From the NCBI GenBank assembly GCA_023430565.1, contig JAEZAD010000275.1, positions 1-18,772 of the forward strand: DNA of 18,772 nucleotides, in the 5' to 3' direction. Below are positions 1 to 8,909 of the stretch, one piece after another (position 1 is the stretch's first letter; every line of letters starts with the position of its first letter). The notes beneath the pieces are model-generated. The model ran no database searches. It saw nothing but the letters and a program-made list of their open reading frames with translations, and was not told where the DNA came from. The translations under genes were made by a program, and so were the position numbers. The DNA comes from Verrucomicrobiota bacterium. GTDB lineage: Bacteria; Verrucomicrobiota; Verrucomicrobiia; Opitutales; Opitutaceae.

Positions 1-416
1 ATCTTCGGCGCCGTGAACCCCGGCAGAATCAAATTTCCCGTCTTCCGGATCGCCGCCTTCGGCCCACCCAACTTCTTCGTGATGATCTCGCACTCCTTCG
101 TCGTGCTCGTGTCGCACCATAACTTCGCCGGCCGGATCACCTCGCCCTTTTCGTCGAGCGGCACGAATCCGTGCTGCTGCCCCGACACCCCGATGCCGCG
201 CACGCGCTGCGCATCCACTTTCCCGACCACTTCCGTGATCACGAAATCCAGCGCCGCCGTCCACTCCTGCGGATGCTGCTCCATGTGCCCGACCGGCAAT
301 CCTTCGATCAACTGATGCGGCGCCCGCGCCTCCGCGATCACTTTGCGCGTCTCGAGGTCGAGGACGACCGCCTTCACACTCTGCGTTCCGGAATCGATGC
401 CGATGAAAAGGCTCAT
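1..416 (-). CDS. xylB: Xylulokinase, N-terminal part (gene cut by window edge)
   Basis: The minus-strand reading frame opens at the ATG at 414-416 and runs off the left edge after about 138 codons. It begins MSLFIGIDSGTQSVKAVVLD, the phosphate-1 ATP-binding loop of FGGY sugar kinases. It then shows GVSGQQHGFVPLD, a sugar-binding segment typical of xylulokinases, AKLWCDTST, and TGNLILPGFTAPK just before the edge. Known role of the family: ATP-dependent phosphorylation of D-xylulose to xylulose 5-phosphate in the cytoplasm, feeding the pentose phosphate pathway. The N-terminal half shown fits XylB better than glycerol or rhamnulose kinases because of the SGQQHG and PGFTAPK motifs, but a related pentulose kinase cannot be excluded without the C-terminal half. 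No Shine-Dalgarno motif precedes the ATG. The gene is divergent from guaB, so its promoter should lie in 417-595. No xylose isomerase or transporter is visible on this side. Confidence 0.9.
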   Translation of the reverse strand, partial: MSLFIGIDSGTQSVKAVVLDLETRKVIAEARAPHQLIEGLPVGHMEQHPQEWTAALDFVITEVVGKVDAQRVRGIGVSGQQHGFVPLDEKGEVIRPAKLWCDTSTTKECEIITKKLGGPKAAIRKTGNLILPGFTAPK

Positions 417-595
417 GGAGGATAGAATTTGGGGAAGCTAATCGCCGCAAATCTCGACCCACGGCGCAAGCGACCTCTGGCCGATCTTGCGCTAACGTTT
501 GCCCCTTCTGTAGCGGCGAGCGCCAGCGAGCCGACTTCTCCCCGAAAAACAATTTGCCCTTCGCCGCCCGCGCCCTAATCCGTTCACGGCAACTC
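417..595. promoter_or_regulatory. Divergent xylB/guaB intergenic region
   Basis: This 179-base spacer separates the divergent starts of xylB (minus) and guaB (plus), so promoters for both should lie here. I see no convincing -35/-10 pair, operator palindrome or riboswitch fold by eye. The only recognisable content is one copy of a dispersed GAGCG-rich repeat at 510-536. The guaB reading frame could be extended to a TTG at 554, but the ATG at 596 is the more likely start. Confidence 0.5.
510..536 (+). repeat. Dispersed GAGCG-rich repeat, subtype CC
   Basis: The core GGCGAGCGCCAGCGAGCCGA is identical to a core at 17703-17722 in the spacer after the S55 gene, about 17 kb away. The flanks are also similar (GTAGC here, GTAAC there). 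Two further related copies with a GCGAGCGTGAGCGAGTGGC-type core lie at 17671-17694 and 17736-17761. All copies are intergenic. Function is unknown. Confidence 0.7.
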
Positions 596-2179
<1,584 letters not shown>

Positions 2180-2186
2180 TCAGAGG

Positions 2187-2242
2187 CTATAAGCTGTAAG
2201 CAGTAAGCCTTAAGCGGCAGGCCTTCAGCGATCAGCGGTCAG
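2187..2242 (+). repeat. Degenerate heptanucleotide tandem array
   Basis: Eight consecutive 7-base units start exactly every seven bases: CTATAAG, CTGTAAG, CAGTAAG, CCTTAAG, CGGCAGG, CCTTCAG, CGATCAG, CGGTCAG. The shared pattern is C at position 1 and AG (or GG) at positions 6-7, with TA, TC or CA before. The array starts 7 bases after the guaB stop codon. Two other period-7 arrays, with a different unit, lie inside nadE (13530-13571) and the S55 gene (16478-16533). Confidence 0.8.
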
Positions 2243-2428
2243 CCTTGGCCTAGGCCCTTCGGAGCCAGGGCGTCTCCTTTGCAAACCTTCGCCTCTTTGC
2301 GTCTTCGCGCTTAACTCTCCGCGGCTTAACACCGCCTTTTTGTTTGCCCTGCTTCCGGCGCTCCGCTCTCTCCTGACCCGCAACAGGGGTTTCGATTCAC
2401 GAGCTTCGGTTGCGCGCCACCAGCAACC
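2243..2428. other. guaB-purA spacer with an 8-base periodic tract
   Basis: The rest of the 249-base guaB-purA spacer contains a short period-8 tract at 2288-2311 (TTCGCCTC, TTTGCGTC, TTCGCGCT). It is followed by pyrimidine-rich sequence ending in CGCCTTTTTG at about 2334-2343, which could be a weak terminator-like T run without a clear stem. No promoter or RNA gene is recognisable. purA could be read through from guaB or have its own promoter here. Confidence 0.4.
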
Positions 2429-3976
2429 ATGTCTCTCCTCCCTTTTACGAGCCAGCTCATCGCCGACGTCGGCATTTCCCTCGGCGACGAAGGCAAGGGC
2501 CGCCTCATCCCCGAAGTCGCCGACGAGCTCCGCGGCACCAACTCGCCCGTCTCCGTCGTCCTCAAGGTCAACGGCGGCGCCAACTCCGGCCACACCGCCG
2601 GTGGCGTAAAGCTCAACCTCCTCCCCGCCGGCGTCGTCGTGCGAGACGCCGCGCACCTCTGCGTCGGCGCCGGCGTCGTCGCCGATCCGCGTAAATTTCT
2701 CTGGGAAGCCCTCCCGCTCGAAAAGAAGGGCCACGCCATCCTCTCACGGCTCCTCATCGACGAACGCACGCTCGTCTCCGACCTCACGCACCGCCTGCTC
2801 GACCTCGCGTGGGAAGACTACCGCGTCAACATCCTCGGCGAGGAGCCGCGCGGCTCCACCGGCCGCGGCATCACCCCCGCTTACCTCGACGAGGTCGGAC
2901 AGTGGCAGATAACGTATTCGGATTTCCACGCCGGCCCCAACTACTTCGCCCGCAAGCTCGCCCAGCGCGCTGAGCGCGCCCTTTCCGTCATCCAGCACGT
3001 CTGTCGCGTTTCTCCGGATACCTTCGCCGGCTTCTTCGACAAGCTCACCGCCGCCGAACAGCGCGCCAACGCCGAGGCGATCGAGATGGGCGTGTTCGAA
3101 AAAAACGAATTCGACTTCACCCGCTTTCGCGGCCCCGACCCGTTCACCCTCAACCTCCCGCTCCTCACCGAAACCTACTGGAACGCCGGCACCGCTCTCG
3201 CGAAAAACATCGGCGAGGTCCGCGAGCTCATTCTCCGCGAACTCCACGCCGGCCGCACCGTCATCGGCGAATTCGGCCAGGCCTTCTGGCTCGATAAGCG
3301 CCACGGCTTTTCGCCCAACGTCACCGCGTCGCACACCTTCACGCCCGAGTTCTTCGAAAGCGCCGGCATCCCCGTGCAGCGCATTCATACCTTCGGCGTC
3401 GCGAAGGCCTACGACACCAAGGTCGGCACGCACACGTTCATCACGCAGATGGAGGACGCCCATCCGCTCGCCGCGAAACTCAAACAAATCGAGTTCGGCA
3501 CCTCCACCGGCCGCCAACGCATGGTCGGCTGGTTCGACGCCGTCGAAAAGGGAGACGCCCTTCGCTACGGCGGATACCAGGATCTCATGCTCAACAAGTC
3601 CGACGCCCTCACGCACTCCGGCGAGTGGCGCGGCGAGCTCCTCATCTGCGTCGCCTACGAGGATCCGCAGGGCAAACGTTTCCACCACGTCCCGCGCAAC
3701 GAAGCCGTCCGCAAAACCCTGCGACCCGTCTACACGCGCCACCCTGGCTGGTCCGAGGATATTTCGAAAGTTCGCCACTTCGCCGATCTCCCGCGCAACG
3801 CCCAGCTTTACGTTGCCGCCATGGTGAAAAGCATCCTCGACGTCGCCTACCGCGGCGACATGTGGCCGCTCACCGAAAAACTTCCCAACCTCCGCTACCT
3901 TGGCGTCGGCCCCGAGCCTTCGCAAATCATCAAGGACGTCCCGTCCACCCCCGAGCTCATCAAGCTCGCCTCGTAA
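2429..3976 (+). CDS. purA: Divergent, long adenylosuccinate synthetase
   Basis: Predicted 515 residues against about 430 for the usual enzyme. The family joins IMP and aspartate using GTP to make adenylosuccinate, the first step from IMP to AMP, in the cytoplasm. Recognisable signatures: GDEGKGR (19-25, usual catalytic Asp as Asp20), NGGANSGHT (48-56, catalytic His55), GSTGRGITPAY (142-152), VAKAYDTKVGTHTF (324-337), EFGTSTGRQRMVGWFDA (355-371), LNKSDAL (388-394, GTP specificity region) and a YLGVGPEP end (490-497). Departures: the usual QWGDEGKG is SLGDEGKG, the conserved GAQG...DxxxGTYPFVTSS block is replaced by GEFGQAFWLDKRHGFSPNVTASHTF (read in two parts at 280-304), and extra sequence sits at about 190-260. 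Keeping both catalytic residues argues for a working PurA-family enzyme and against a phage PurZ type. It follows guaB on the same strand. Confidence 0.85.
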   Translation: MSLLPFTSQLIADVGISLGDEGKGRLIPEVADELRGTNSPVSVVLKVNGGANSGHTAGGVKLNLLPAGVVVRDAAHLCVGAGVVADPRKFLWEALPLEKKGHAILSRLLIDERTLVSDLTHRLLDLAWEDYRVNILGEEPRGSTGRGITPAYLDEVGQWQITYSDFHAGPNYFARKLAQRAERALSVIQHVCRVSPDTFAGFFDKLTAAEQRANAEAIEMGVFEKNEFDFTRFRGPDPFTLNLPLLTETYWNAGTALAKNIGEVRELILRELHAGRTVIGEFGQAFWLDKRHGFSPNVTASHTFTPEFFESAGIPVQRIHTFGVAKAYDTKVGTHTFITQMEDAHPLAAKLKQIEFGTSTGRQRMVGWFDAVEKGDALRYGGYQDLMLNKSDALTHSGEWRGELLICVAYEDPQGKRFHHVPRNEAVRKTLRPVYTRHPGWSEDISKVRHFADLPRNAQLYVAAMVKSILDVAYRGDMWPLTEKLPNLRYLGVGPEPSQIIKDVPSTPELIKLAS

Positions 3977-4027
3977 AATCCGCCCCGCCGCCCAAGGAAG
4001 CGCGACGCCCATACCGCGCCACGTCTC

Positions 4028-4564
4028 TCATCTCGCTTCATCGCGCGGCGGCGACGAGAACGGCGCCCGGCTGAATCGTTCGCCCAGCTTCCCGCTGCTG
4101 TCCGTCTTGATTTCCTCACCGCTCGCCGAGCGCGGCGGCAGTTCGCACAACGACCAATAATCGAAGATGCACCGCAGGCAGCGACAGAGCGCGTCCGTCG
4201 TCGGCGGTTTCGTGATATAGCTGCTCGCTCCCAGCGCATACGCCGTCCGCACGTCGTCCGGATCCGACGAGCCGGAAAAAACGATCGTCGGAATCATCGC
4301 CGCCTTCCCCCGCGTGCGCAGGAAATCCAGCACCGCAAAACCGTCCGCCAGCGGCATCTTCAGATCGGTGATGATCAGGGTCGGAAACGGATGCTTCTCG
4401 CGATTCGCGTAGACGCCCTCGCCTTTCAAATAAGCGATCGCTTCGGCGCCGTCGGCCAGCAAACGCACGTCCGCCGTCACTCCCGCCGTGCGCAGACACA
4501 TCTGGATCAGCTCACGATCCGCGGAGTTGTCTTCTACGATCAATATGAGGCCGTTTCGCCGCAT
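4028..4564 (-). CDS. Single-domain response regulator (receiver protein)
   Basis: From the ATG at 4562-4564 the product is 178 residues. The opening RRNGLILIVEDN places the acidic pocket at Glu11-Asp12. The phosphorylation site is Asp67 in LIITDLKMP, the switch Ser is in FSGSS (96-100) and the conserved Lys119 is in ITKPP. The receiver fills residues 6 to about 140. The rest (about 141-178) is polar, rich in Ser, Arg and Pro, with no recognisable output domain. The length of the loop between the second strand and the Asp (GEGVYANREKHPFP) is like Rcp1-type receivers that pair with hybrid or phytochrome kinases. An upstream ATG would add 9 residues; the chosen start is closer to the first strand. 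No kinase gene is nearby, so the partner is unknown. It lies 105 bases after folC and may be transcribed with it; it converges with purA. Confidence 0.85.
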   Translation of the reverse strand: MRRNGLILIVEDNSADRELIQMCLRTAGVTADVRLLADGAEAIAYLKGEGVYANREKHPFPTLIITDLKMPLADGFAVLDFLRTRGKAAMIPTIVFSGSSDPDDVRTAYALGASSYITKPPTTDALCRCLRCIFDYWSLCELPPRSASGEEIKTDSSGKLGERFSRAPFSSPPRDEAR

Positions 4565-4669
4565 TTCGCGATGGTTTCGCCGCAAAGCCAATCCGCAACG
4601 TCCAACCCTCCCGCCGCCGCCTGAACCACCACCCCTCGTTTCACCTGAGTCGGAGTAAACGCCGCACTC

Positions 4670-5956
4670 TCACGCTTCGCCCCGCAATCGCGCTATCGCT
4701 TCGCCCACCAGATAGATCGACCCGGTCACCACCACGACATCTCCCGCTCCGCCCACATTGCACACATCGCCGCCGGGAAAAATTCGCTCGATTTCATCGC
4801 TCACCACCTCGCCGCAAAACCCCTGCGGAATCAGTTTTTCCAATACCGCCTGCGGCGTCGCGCGCGGCTGCTGCGGCACGACGAGGTGAATCGCTTTCGC
4901 CTGCCGCGCGATCGCCGCCATCAACGGCTCCGCCCGCTCCCGCCCCAGCACCCCGACCACCACGATCGGCGCACGCCCCGTCTCCGCTGCCAGTTCCGCC
5001 AGGTTCGCTTCCAACGTCGCCGCTCCCTCGGGATTGTGCGACGCATCCAGCACGACCGTCCGCCCGCCAACGCTCAACCGCTCCCAGCGCCCCGGCCACT
5101 TCACGCTCGCGAGTCCTCGCTCGATCGCACCCGGCGAAATTTTCCAAACCGGCGGCAATGCCTTGGCCACCAGCGTCGCCGTCGCCGCATTCACGCGCTG
5201 ATAAAACCCGCGCAGATTCGTCGTGGGAAATTCCGTCGGATCCTCGCCATACACCTCCGCCACCGTCCGCACCGGCGCTCCGCGTTGTTCGGCCATTGCA
5301 CGAATCACCCGCTCCGCCTCCGCCGGCACCCGCCCCAGCACCAGCGGCCGCCCCGCCTTCACAATTCCCGCCTTCGCCCGCGCGATATCTTCGATCCGCT
5401 CGCCCAGCCATTCGCAATGATCCAGCCCGATCGACGTGATCGTCGTCACCGCCGGGTCGACCAGGTTCGTCGCATCGAATTCTCCGCCCAGCCCGACCTC
5501 GATCACCGCGATATCGCACGCCTTTCGGGTGAACTGCAAAAACGCCATCGCCGTCATCAACTCGAAAAACGAGGGCCGCAACTCGCCACCTTCCTCCGCT
5601 TCGATCCTCTCGGCCAACGGCGTCAACTCCCTCATGAACGCCAAAATCTCCTCCTCCGTGAGCCGCTCGCGATTCACCTGCACGCGCTCGCCGAGATGCA
5701 CCAGATGCGGCGACGTATAAAGCCCCACGCGCCAGCCCGCCGCTCGCAAAATCCCCTCCACCATCGCCGCGACCGAACCCTTCCCATTTGTGCCCGCGAT
5801 ATGAATCGTCGGCACCTTCCGCTCCGGATGCCCCAGCGCCCCGGCCAGCGGCCGCATGCGGTCGATCCCCAGCCGCCCGCCCCGCGGTTTCAACGCATAC
5901 AAATACTCCTCCATCGCCCGATACGCGGCGGATTCATCCATGTTCATCGCGCTCAC
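4670..5956 (-). CDS. folC: Bifunctional folylpolyglutamate/dihydrofolate synthase
   Basis: Predicted 428 residues, the usual family length. The enzyme is a cytoplasmic Mur-ligase-type ATPase that adds glutamate to dihydropteroate and to reduced folates. Visible: YLYALKPRGGRLGIDRM (18-34), the ATP loop HIAGTNGKGSVAAM (52-65), TSPHLVHLGERVQVN, the SFFELMTAMAF block, IEVGLGGEFDATN (metal and ATP binding), SIGLDHCEWLG with a conserved His, PGRWERL, and LDASHNPEGA in the C-terminal ligase domain. The start could be GTG 5956, ATG 5947 or ATG 5941. A G-run (GGGGGGAAC) just upstream could serve as a ribosome binding site for either of the first two. It lies 52 bases after accD, in the order accD-folC that is also found in many proteobacteria, and is probably in the same transcript. 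Confidence 0.95.
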   Translation of the reverse strand: MSAMNMDESAAYRAMEEYLYALKPRGGRLGIDRMRPLAGALGHPERKVPTIHIAGTNGKGSVAAMVEGILRAAGWRVGLYTSPHLVHLGERVQVNRERLTEEEILAFMRELTPLAERIEAEEGGELRPSFFELMTAMAFLQFTRKACDIAVIEVGLGGEFDATNLVDPAVTTITSIGLDHCEWLGERIEDIARAKAGIVKAGRPLVLGRVPAEAERVIRAMAEQRGAPVRTVAEVYGEDPTEFPTTNLRGFYQRVNAATATLVAKALPPVWKISPGAIERGLASVKWPGRWERLSVGGRTVVLDASHNPEGAATLEANLAELAAETGRAPIVVVGVLGRERAEPLMAAIARQAKAIHLVVPQQPRATPQAVLEKLIPQGFCGEVVSDEIERIFPGGDVCNVGGAGDVVVVTGSIYLVGEAIARLRGEA

Positions 5957-6008
5957 CGTTCCCCCCGCGCCCCGCGCCCGGCCTCGTCCGCCCGCGTTGC
6001 GCCCGCGC

Positions 6009-6884
6009 TCACTTCTTGGGCGTCACCGGCGGCGCGGTTTTCTTTTTCACATACAACGCCAGCAGCAAATCCCGCAGCCGATCCCGCAGCTCGAGCCGGC
6101 TCACGATCTGATCGATCAGTCCGTGCTTCAGCAGAAATTCCGACGTTTGAAAACCCGGCGGCAGCGTCTGCTTCGTCGTATCCTTGATCACCCGCGGCCC
6201 CGCAAATCCGATCAACGCCCCCGGCTCCGCCAGAATCACGTCGCCCAGCGTCGCAAAACTCGCCGACACCCCGCCGGTCGTCGGATGCGTCAGCACCGAA
6301 ATGTAAGGCAGTTTCGCCGCCGCCAGCCGCGCCAGCGCCGCGCTCGTCTTCGCCATTTGCATCAGCGACAAAATACCCTCCTGCATGCGCGCTCCGCCCG
6401 AGGTGCTGAAGATGATGCACGGGATCTTCCGCGCGATCGCCGTCTCGATCGTGCGCGTGATCTTCTCGCCCGCCGCCGAGCCCAGCGTCCCGCCGCAGAA
6501 ACGAAAATCCATCACCGCCATCGACACGTCGATGCCGTGCAGCTTCCCCGTCCCCGTGATCACCGCCTCCGGCAGCCCGCTTTCCTTTTCGTAGCGCTTG
6601 ATCCGCACCGGATACGGCGCCGAATCCACAAACTGCAGCGGATCGCCCGACTTGATCGTCGCCCCCGTCTCCACAAAAGACCCTTGATCCAGCAGCCGCC
6701 GGATTCGCTCGCGCGCCCCGATCGGGAAATGATGCCCGCTCTTCGGCACCACCATCTGGTTGTCTTCGATCTCCCTCGTGAAAACCGCCTCCCCCGAAAC
6801 CGGATCCTTCGTGTAGAGCCCTTGCGGAATCTCCTTTTTGCGCGTGCGACGGACCGTGTAGGTCGGCTTGTTGAAATGACTCAT
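6009..6884 (-). CDS. accD: Acetyl-CoA carboxylase carboxyltransferase beta subunit lacking zinc-ribbon cysteines
   Basis: Predicted 291 residues, near the usual 280-300. With AccA it transfers carboxyl from biotin-BCCP to acetyl-CoA, making malonyl-CoA for fatty acid synthesis. The carboxylase core is well conserved: FCGGTLGSAAGEKI, FSTSGGARMQEG, SLMQMAKTSAAL, LPYISVLTHPTTGGVSASFA, AEPGALIGFAGPRVI, LPPGFQTSEF. The N-terminal region aligns clearly with other AccD proteins (RKKEIPQGLYTK, GHHFPIGARERI), but the four zinc-binding cysteines of the usual CxxC...CxxC ribbon are absent: by position they are Asp27, Ser30, Val46 and Ser49. The nucleotide sequence reads cleanly here, so this is not a frame error. 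Start ATG 6884 is 6 bases after the comF stop. accA is not in the window. Confidence 0.95.
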   Translation of the reverse strand: MSHFNKPTYTVRRTRKKEIPQGLYTKDPVSGEAVFTREIEDNQMVVPKSGHHFPIGARERIRRLLDQGSFVETGATIKSGDPLQFVDSAPYPVRIKRYEKESGLPEAVITGTGKLHGIDVSMAVMDFRFCGGTLGSAAGEKITRTIETAIARKIPCIIFSTSGGARMQEGILSLMQMAKTSAALARLAAAKLPYISVLTHPTTGGVSASFATLGDVILAEPGALIGFAGPRVIKDTTKQTLPPGFQTSEFLLKHGLIDQIVSRLELRDRLRDLLLALYVKKKTAPPVTPKK

Positions 6885-6890
6885 GATGCG

Positions 6891-7628
6891 TCAGCCGTGG
6901 CCAAAGGTAACGACGTTCAAATTCGTGCAGCCCGCCCGCCGGAGGACCTGCGCGCAACTGTTGAGTGTGGAACCCGTCGTGAAAACATCGTCGACCAGCA
7001 GGTAAGAATGGCCGGCACTTAAGGTCACGCCTTCGGCAAGTGCAAAGGCATTTTTGAGGTTCATCTGTCGGGTGCGGCGGTCGTGATGCGTTTGCGAAAC
7101 GGTGTCCACCGCCCGCCGCAACAACTGTCTCACCTCCGCGCCTTCGCCCGCCGCCCGCGCCAGACACTCCGCGATCAACTCGCTCTGATTGTAGCCGCGC
7201 TCGCGCAGCTTCCGCGGATGCAACGGCACCGGCACGAGGATCGCGCCTCGCGCCAGCTCCAGCACGTGCGTCGCCCGCCGAAACACCGCCTCCATGTCAT
7301 GCAGCACATGCAGCCCGCGATGATATTTCAACTCGTGCACCAGCGCCCGCCCCGGCCCTTTCAACAACACCGCCGTCCGCCCTTCGCCAAACGCCGGCGC
7401 GAGCCCCTCGCAATGCGGACACATCCGCTCGCCTTCGACCACGCCGTAAAAGGGATGCCCGCACGTCGTGCAATGCGGCGCCCGCACCTGATCGATCTGC
7501 GCCGCACACTTCGCGCACACGTGCCGCATCTCCGCTCCCGCTTCCACCAGCCCGCGACAGCTCACGCACACCGGCGGAAACACCACATCGCCGAATCCGC
7601 GCAACGTTTCCTGCAGTCGCGCCTTCAT
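6891..7628 (-). CDS. comF: ComF family phosphoribosyltransferase-like protein
   Basis: Predicted 245 residues, typical length. The N-terminal part carries four CxxC pairs (CVSC, CAKC, CTTC, CPHC), a zinc-ribbon pair characteristic of ComF/GntX/DprA-associated proteins. The C-terminal part is a type I phosphoribosyltransferase fold with VPVPLHPRKLRERGYNQSELIA and the PRPP loop YLLVDDVFTTGSTLNSC. ComF proteins are linked to DNA uptake during natural transformation in several bacteria and act in the cytoplasm; the enzymatic reaction is not established. Its ATG overlaps the truA stop in an ATGA arrangement, implying translational coupling, and accD starts 6 bases after its stop. There is no Shine-Dalgarno motif. 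Confidence 0.93.
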   Translation of the reverse strand: MKARLQETLRGFGDVVFPPVCVSCRGLVEAGAEMRHVCAKCAAQIDQVRAPHCTTCGHPFYGVVEGERMCPHCEGLAPAFGEGRTAVLLKGPGRALVHELKYHRGLHVLHDMEAVFRRATHVLELARGAILVPVPLHPRKLRERGYNQSELIAECLARAAGEGAEVRQLLRRAVDTVSQTHHDRRTRQMNLKNAFALAEGVTLSAGHSYLLVDDVFTTGSTLNSCAQVLRRAGCTNLNVVTFGHG

Positions 7629-8389
7629 CTCGGATAAAAAACCCGCACCAGAAACAATCCCTGCGGCGGCGCCGTCTGCACCGCCGCCGTTCGCTCGCGC
7701 GACGCAAGAATGTCCCGCACCTGCCGCGTCGTGAGCTTCCCCTCGCCCGCCGCCACCAGCACGCCCGCGAGGCTGCGGACCATCTTGTAGAGAAACCCAT
7801 CCGCCTCCGCGACGATCCGGACCATCCTTCCACGCTTCGTCACCGCCAGCGTCCGCAACTCGCGCACCGTATCTTCACGCGCCGTTCCGTTCAGCGCCGT
7901 AAACGCCCGAAAATCGTGCCGCCCGCGCAGCACCTCCGCTGCCGCCTGCATCGTTTTCAAATCAAGCGGACGAAAAAACGGCCAGCTATACGGCCGCGTG
8001 AACGGGTCCGCATCTCCGAGATGCACGCGATACTCGTAGCGTTTTCCCGTCGCTTGAAATCGCGCGTGAAAATCCTTCGCCGCCGCGCGCACCGCCTTCA
8101 CCTGAATCGTCGCCGGCAATCCAATGCGAAACGCCGCCAGCAACTTTTCCGGCCCGTGCCGCCACTCCGCATCGAAGTGAAACACCTGCCCGAGCGCGTG
8201 CACCCCCGAGTCCGTCCGTCCGCTCCCGTGAATCCGGATTTGCCGCCCGAAGATCTTCGCTATCCGCGTCTCGATCACATCCTGCACCGCATTCCCGCCC
8301 GCCTGGCTCTGCCAGCCCGCAAAGTGCCCGCCGTCATACGCACACACGCACTTCCAGCGCGTCGCGTTTCCCTTGTCGCTCTCGCTCAT
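7625..8389 (-). CDS. truA: tRNA pseudouridine(38-40) synthase
   Basis: Predicted 254 residues from the ATG at 8387-8389, the family's usual size. TruA isomerises uridines 38, 39 and 40 in the anticodon arm of tRNAs. Visible: VCAYDGGHFAGWQSQ near the N-terminus, the catalytic motif GSGRTDSGVHALGQVFHF (Asp in RTDSGV), KRYEYRVHLG, and the C-terminal FLYKMVRSLAGVLVAAGEGK. The frame stays open upstream to 8518, but that extension would cross a palindromic repeat and the ruvX end, and lacks family similarity, so the internal ATG is chosen. The start codon lies 4 bases from the end of that repeat and has no Shine-Dalgarno motif. The stop overlaps comF by 4 bases. Confidence 0.95.
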   Translation of the reverse strand: MSESDKGNATRWKCVCAYDGGHFAGWQSQAGGNAVQDVIETRIAKIFGRQIRIHGSGRTDSGVHALGQVFHFDAEWRHGPEKLLAAFRIGLPATIQVKAVRAAAKDFHARFQATGKRYEYRVHLGDADPFTRPYSWPFFRPLDLKTMQAAAEVLRGRHDFRAFTALNGTAREDTVRELRTLAVTKRGRMVRIVAEADGFLYKMVRSLAGVLVAAGEGKLTTRQVRDILASRERTAAVQTAPPQGLFLVRVFYPR

Positions 8390-8393
8390 ATCA

Positions 8394-8468
8394 GAGCCTG
8401 CTGGCAGGCGATAATATCCATTCGAAAACAAAATCCTGCAGTTGCGCCGGATCGCTGCAAGCAGGCTC
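8394..8468. repeat. Imperfect inverted repeat between ruvX and truA
   Basis: The left arm GAGCCTGCTGGCAGGCGAT (8394-8412) and right arm ATCGCTGCAAGCAGGCTC (8451-8468) are near-perfect reverse complements (GAGCCTGCT/AGCAGGCTC perfect, then GCAGGCGAT against ATCGCTGC with a small mismatch). They are separated by 38 bases. It fills the spacer exactly: one base outside is the ruvX stop, and the truA start is 4 bases beyond the other end. It could act as a terminator or processing hairpin in the transcript, or be a small REP/MITE-like element. Confidence 0.7.
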
Positions 8469-8909
8469 CTATTCCTCGTGCGCCTCCGGATCGAGCAGCG
8501 GGGGGGTCCGCTGATCAAAAAAATCCTGCAGAATCAGCGTGGCCGCCCGCGAATCGATCAACCCGCTCGCCCGCACGTCGCGCCGCTTCGCCTTCGCGAT
8601 GGTCGACTCCGCTTCGTAACTCGTCAGCCGCTCATCGATCAGATGCACCGGCAAACCGAGTTCCGCGCGCAACCGCTCCGCCAGCACCTCCGCCTCCTTC
8701 GCCTTGGGTCCGATCGAGTCATCCATGTTCAACGGATGCCCCACCACGATCTCCGCCACCCGCCGCGTCCGCGCGACCTCGAGCAACGCCTTCCACCGCT
8801 TCGCCGCGTCCGCCTCCGTCAACGCCGGCAGCGGCGTCGCCACGCCGAGCTCGTCGCCAAACGCGAGCCCGATCCGACGCGTGCCATAATCGATCCCCAG
8901 AAAACGCAT
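8469..8909 (-). CDS. ruvX: Putative Holliday junction resolvase YqgF/RuvX
   Basis: Predicted 146 residues, the usual length (about 140). RNase H-like fold with acidic metal ligands: MRFLGIDYGTRRIGLAFGD (first Asp at position 6), VVGHPLNMDDSIG, LIDERLTSYEAE (second acidic cluster), and IDSRAATLILQDFFD near the C-terminus (third Asp). In E. coli and Mycobacterium homologues it is tied to pre-16S rRNA 5' end processing and to junction resolution; which role applies here cannot be told from sequence. It is the first gene of the minus-strand block and its promoter should lie in 8910-8988, shared with the divergent moeB-like gene. Confidence 0.93.
   Translation of the reverse strand: MRFLGIDYGTRRIGLAFGDELGVATPLPALTEADAAKRWKALLEVARTRRVAEIVVGHPLNMDDSIGPKAKEAEVLAERLRAELGLPVHLIDERLTSYEAESTIAKAKRRDVRASGLIDSRAATLILQDFFDQRTPPLLDPEAHEE

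Noticed and set aside
2187..2242. Possible CRISPR array or RNA gene in the guaB-purA spacer
   Set aside because: The period is 7 bases with no spacers and there is no stable structured fold by eye, so it is a simple tandem repeat.
2429..3976. Phage-type PurZ (2-aminoadenylosuccinate synthetase)
   Set aside because: The protein keeps the catalytic Asp of GDEGKG that is typical of PurA, and there is no phage gene nearby.
2744..4012. A 422-codon minus-strand frame opposite purA
   Set aside because: Low-complexity antisense shadow; it conflicts with the PurA motifs on the plus strand.
4886..6187. A 433-codon plus-strand frame opposite folC and accD
   Set aside because: Arg/Pro/His-rich shadow crossing the border of two recognised genes.
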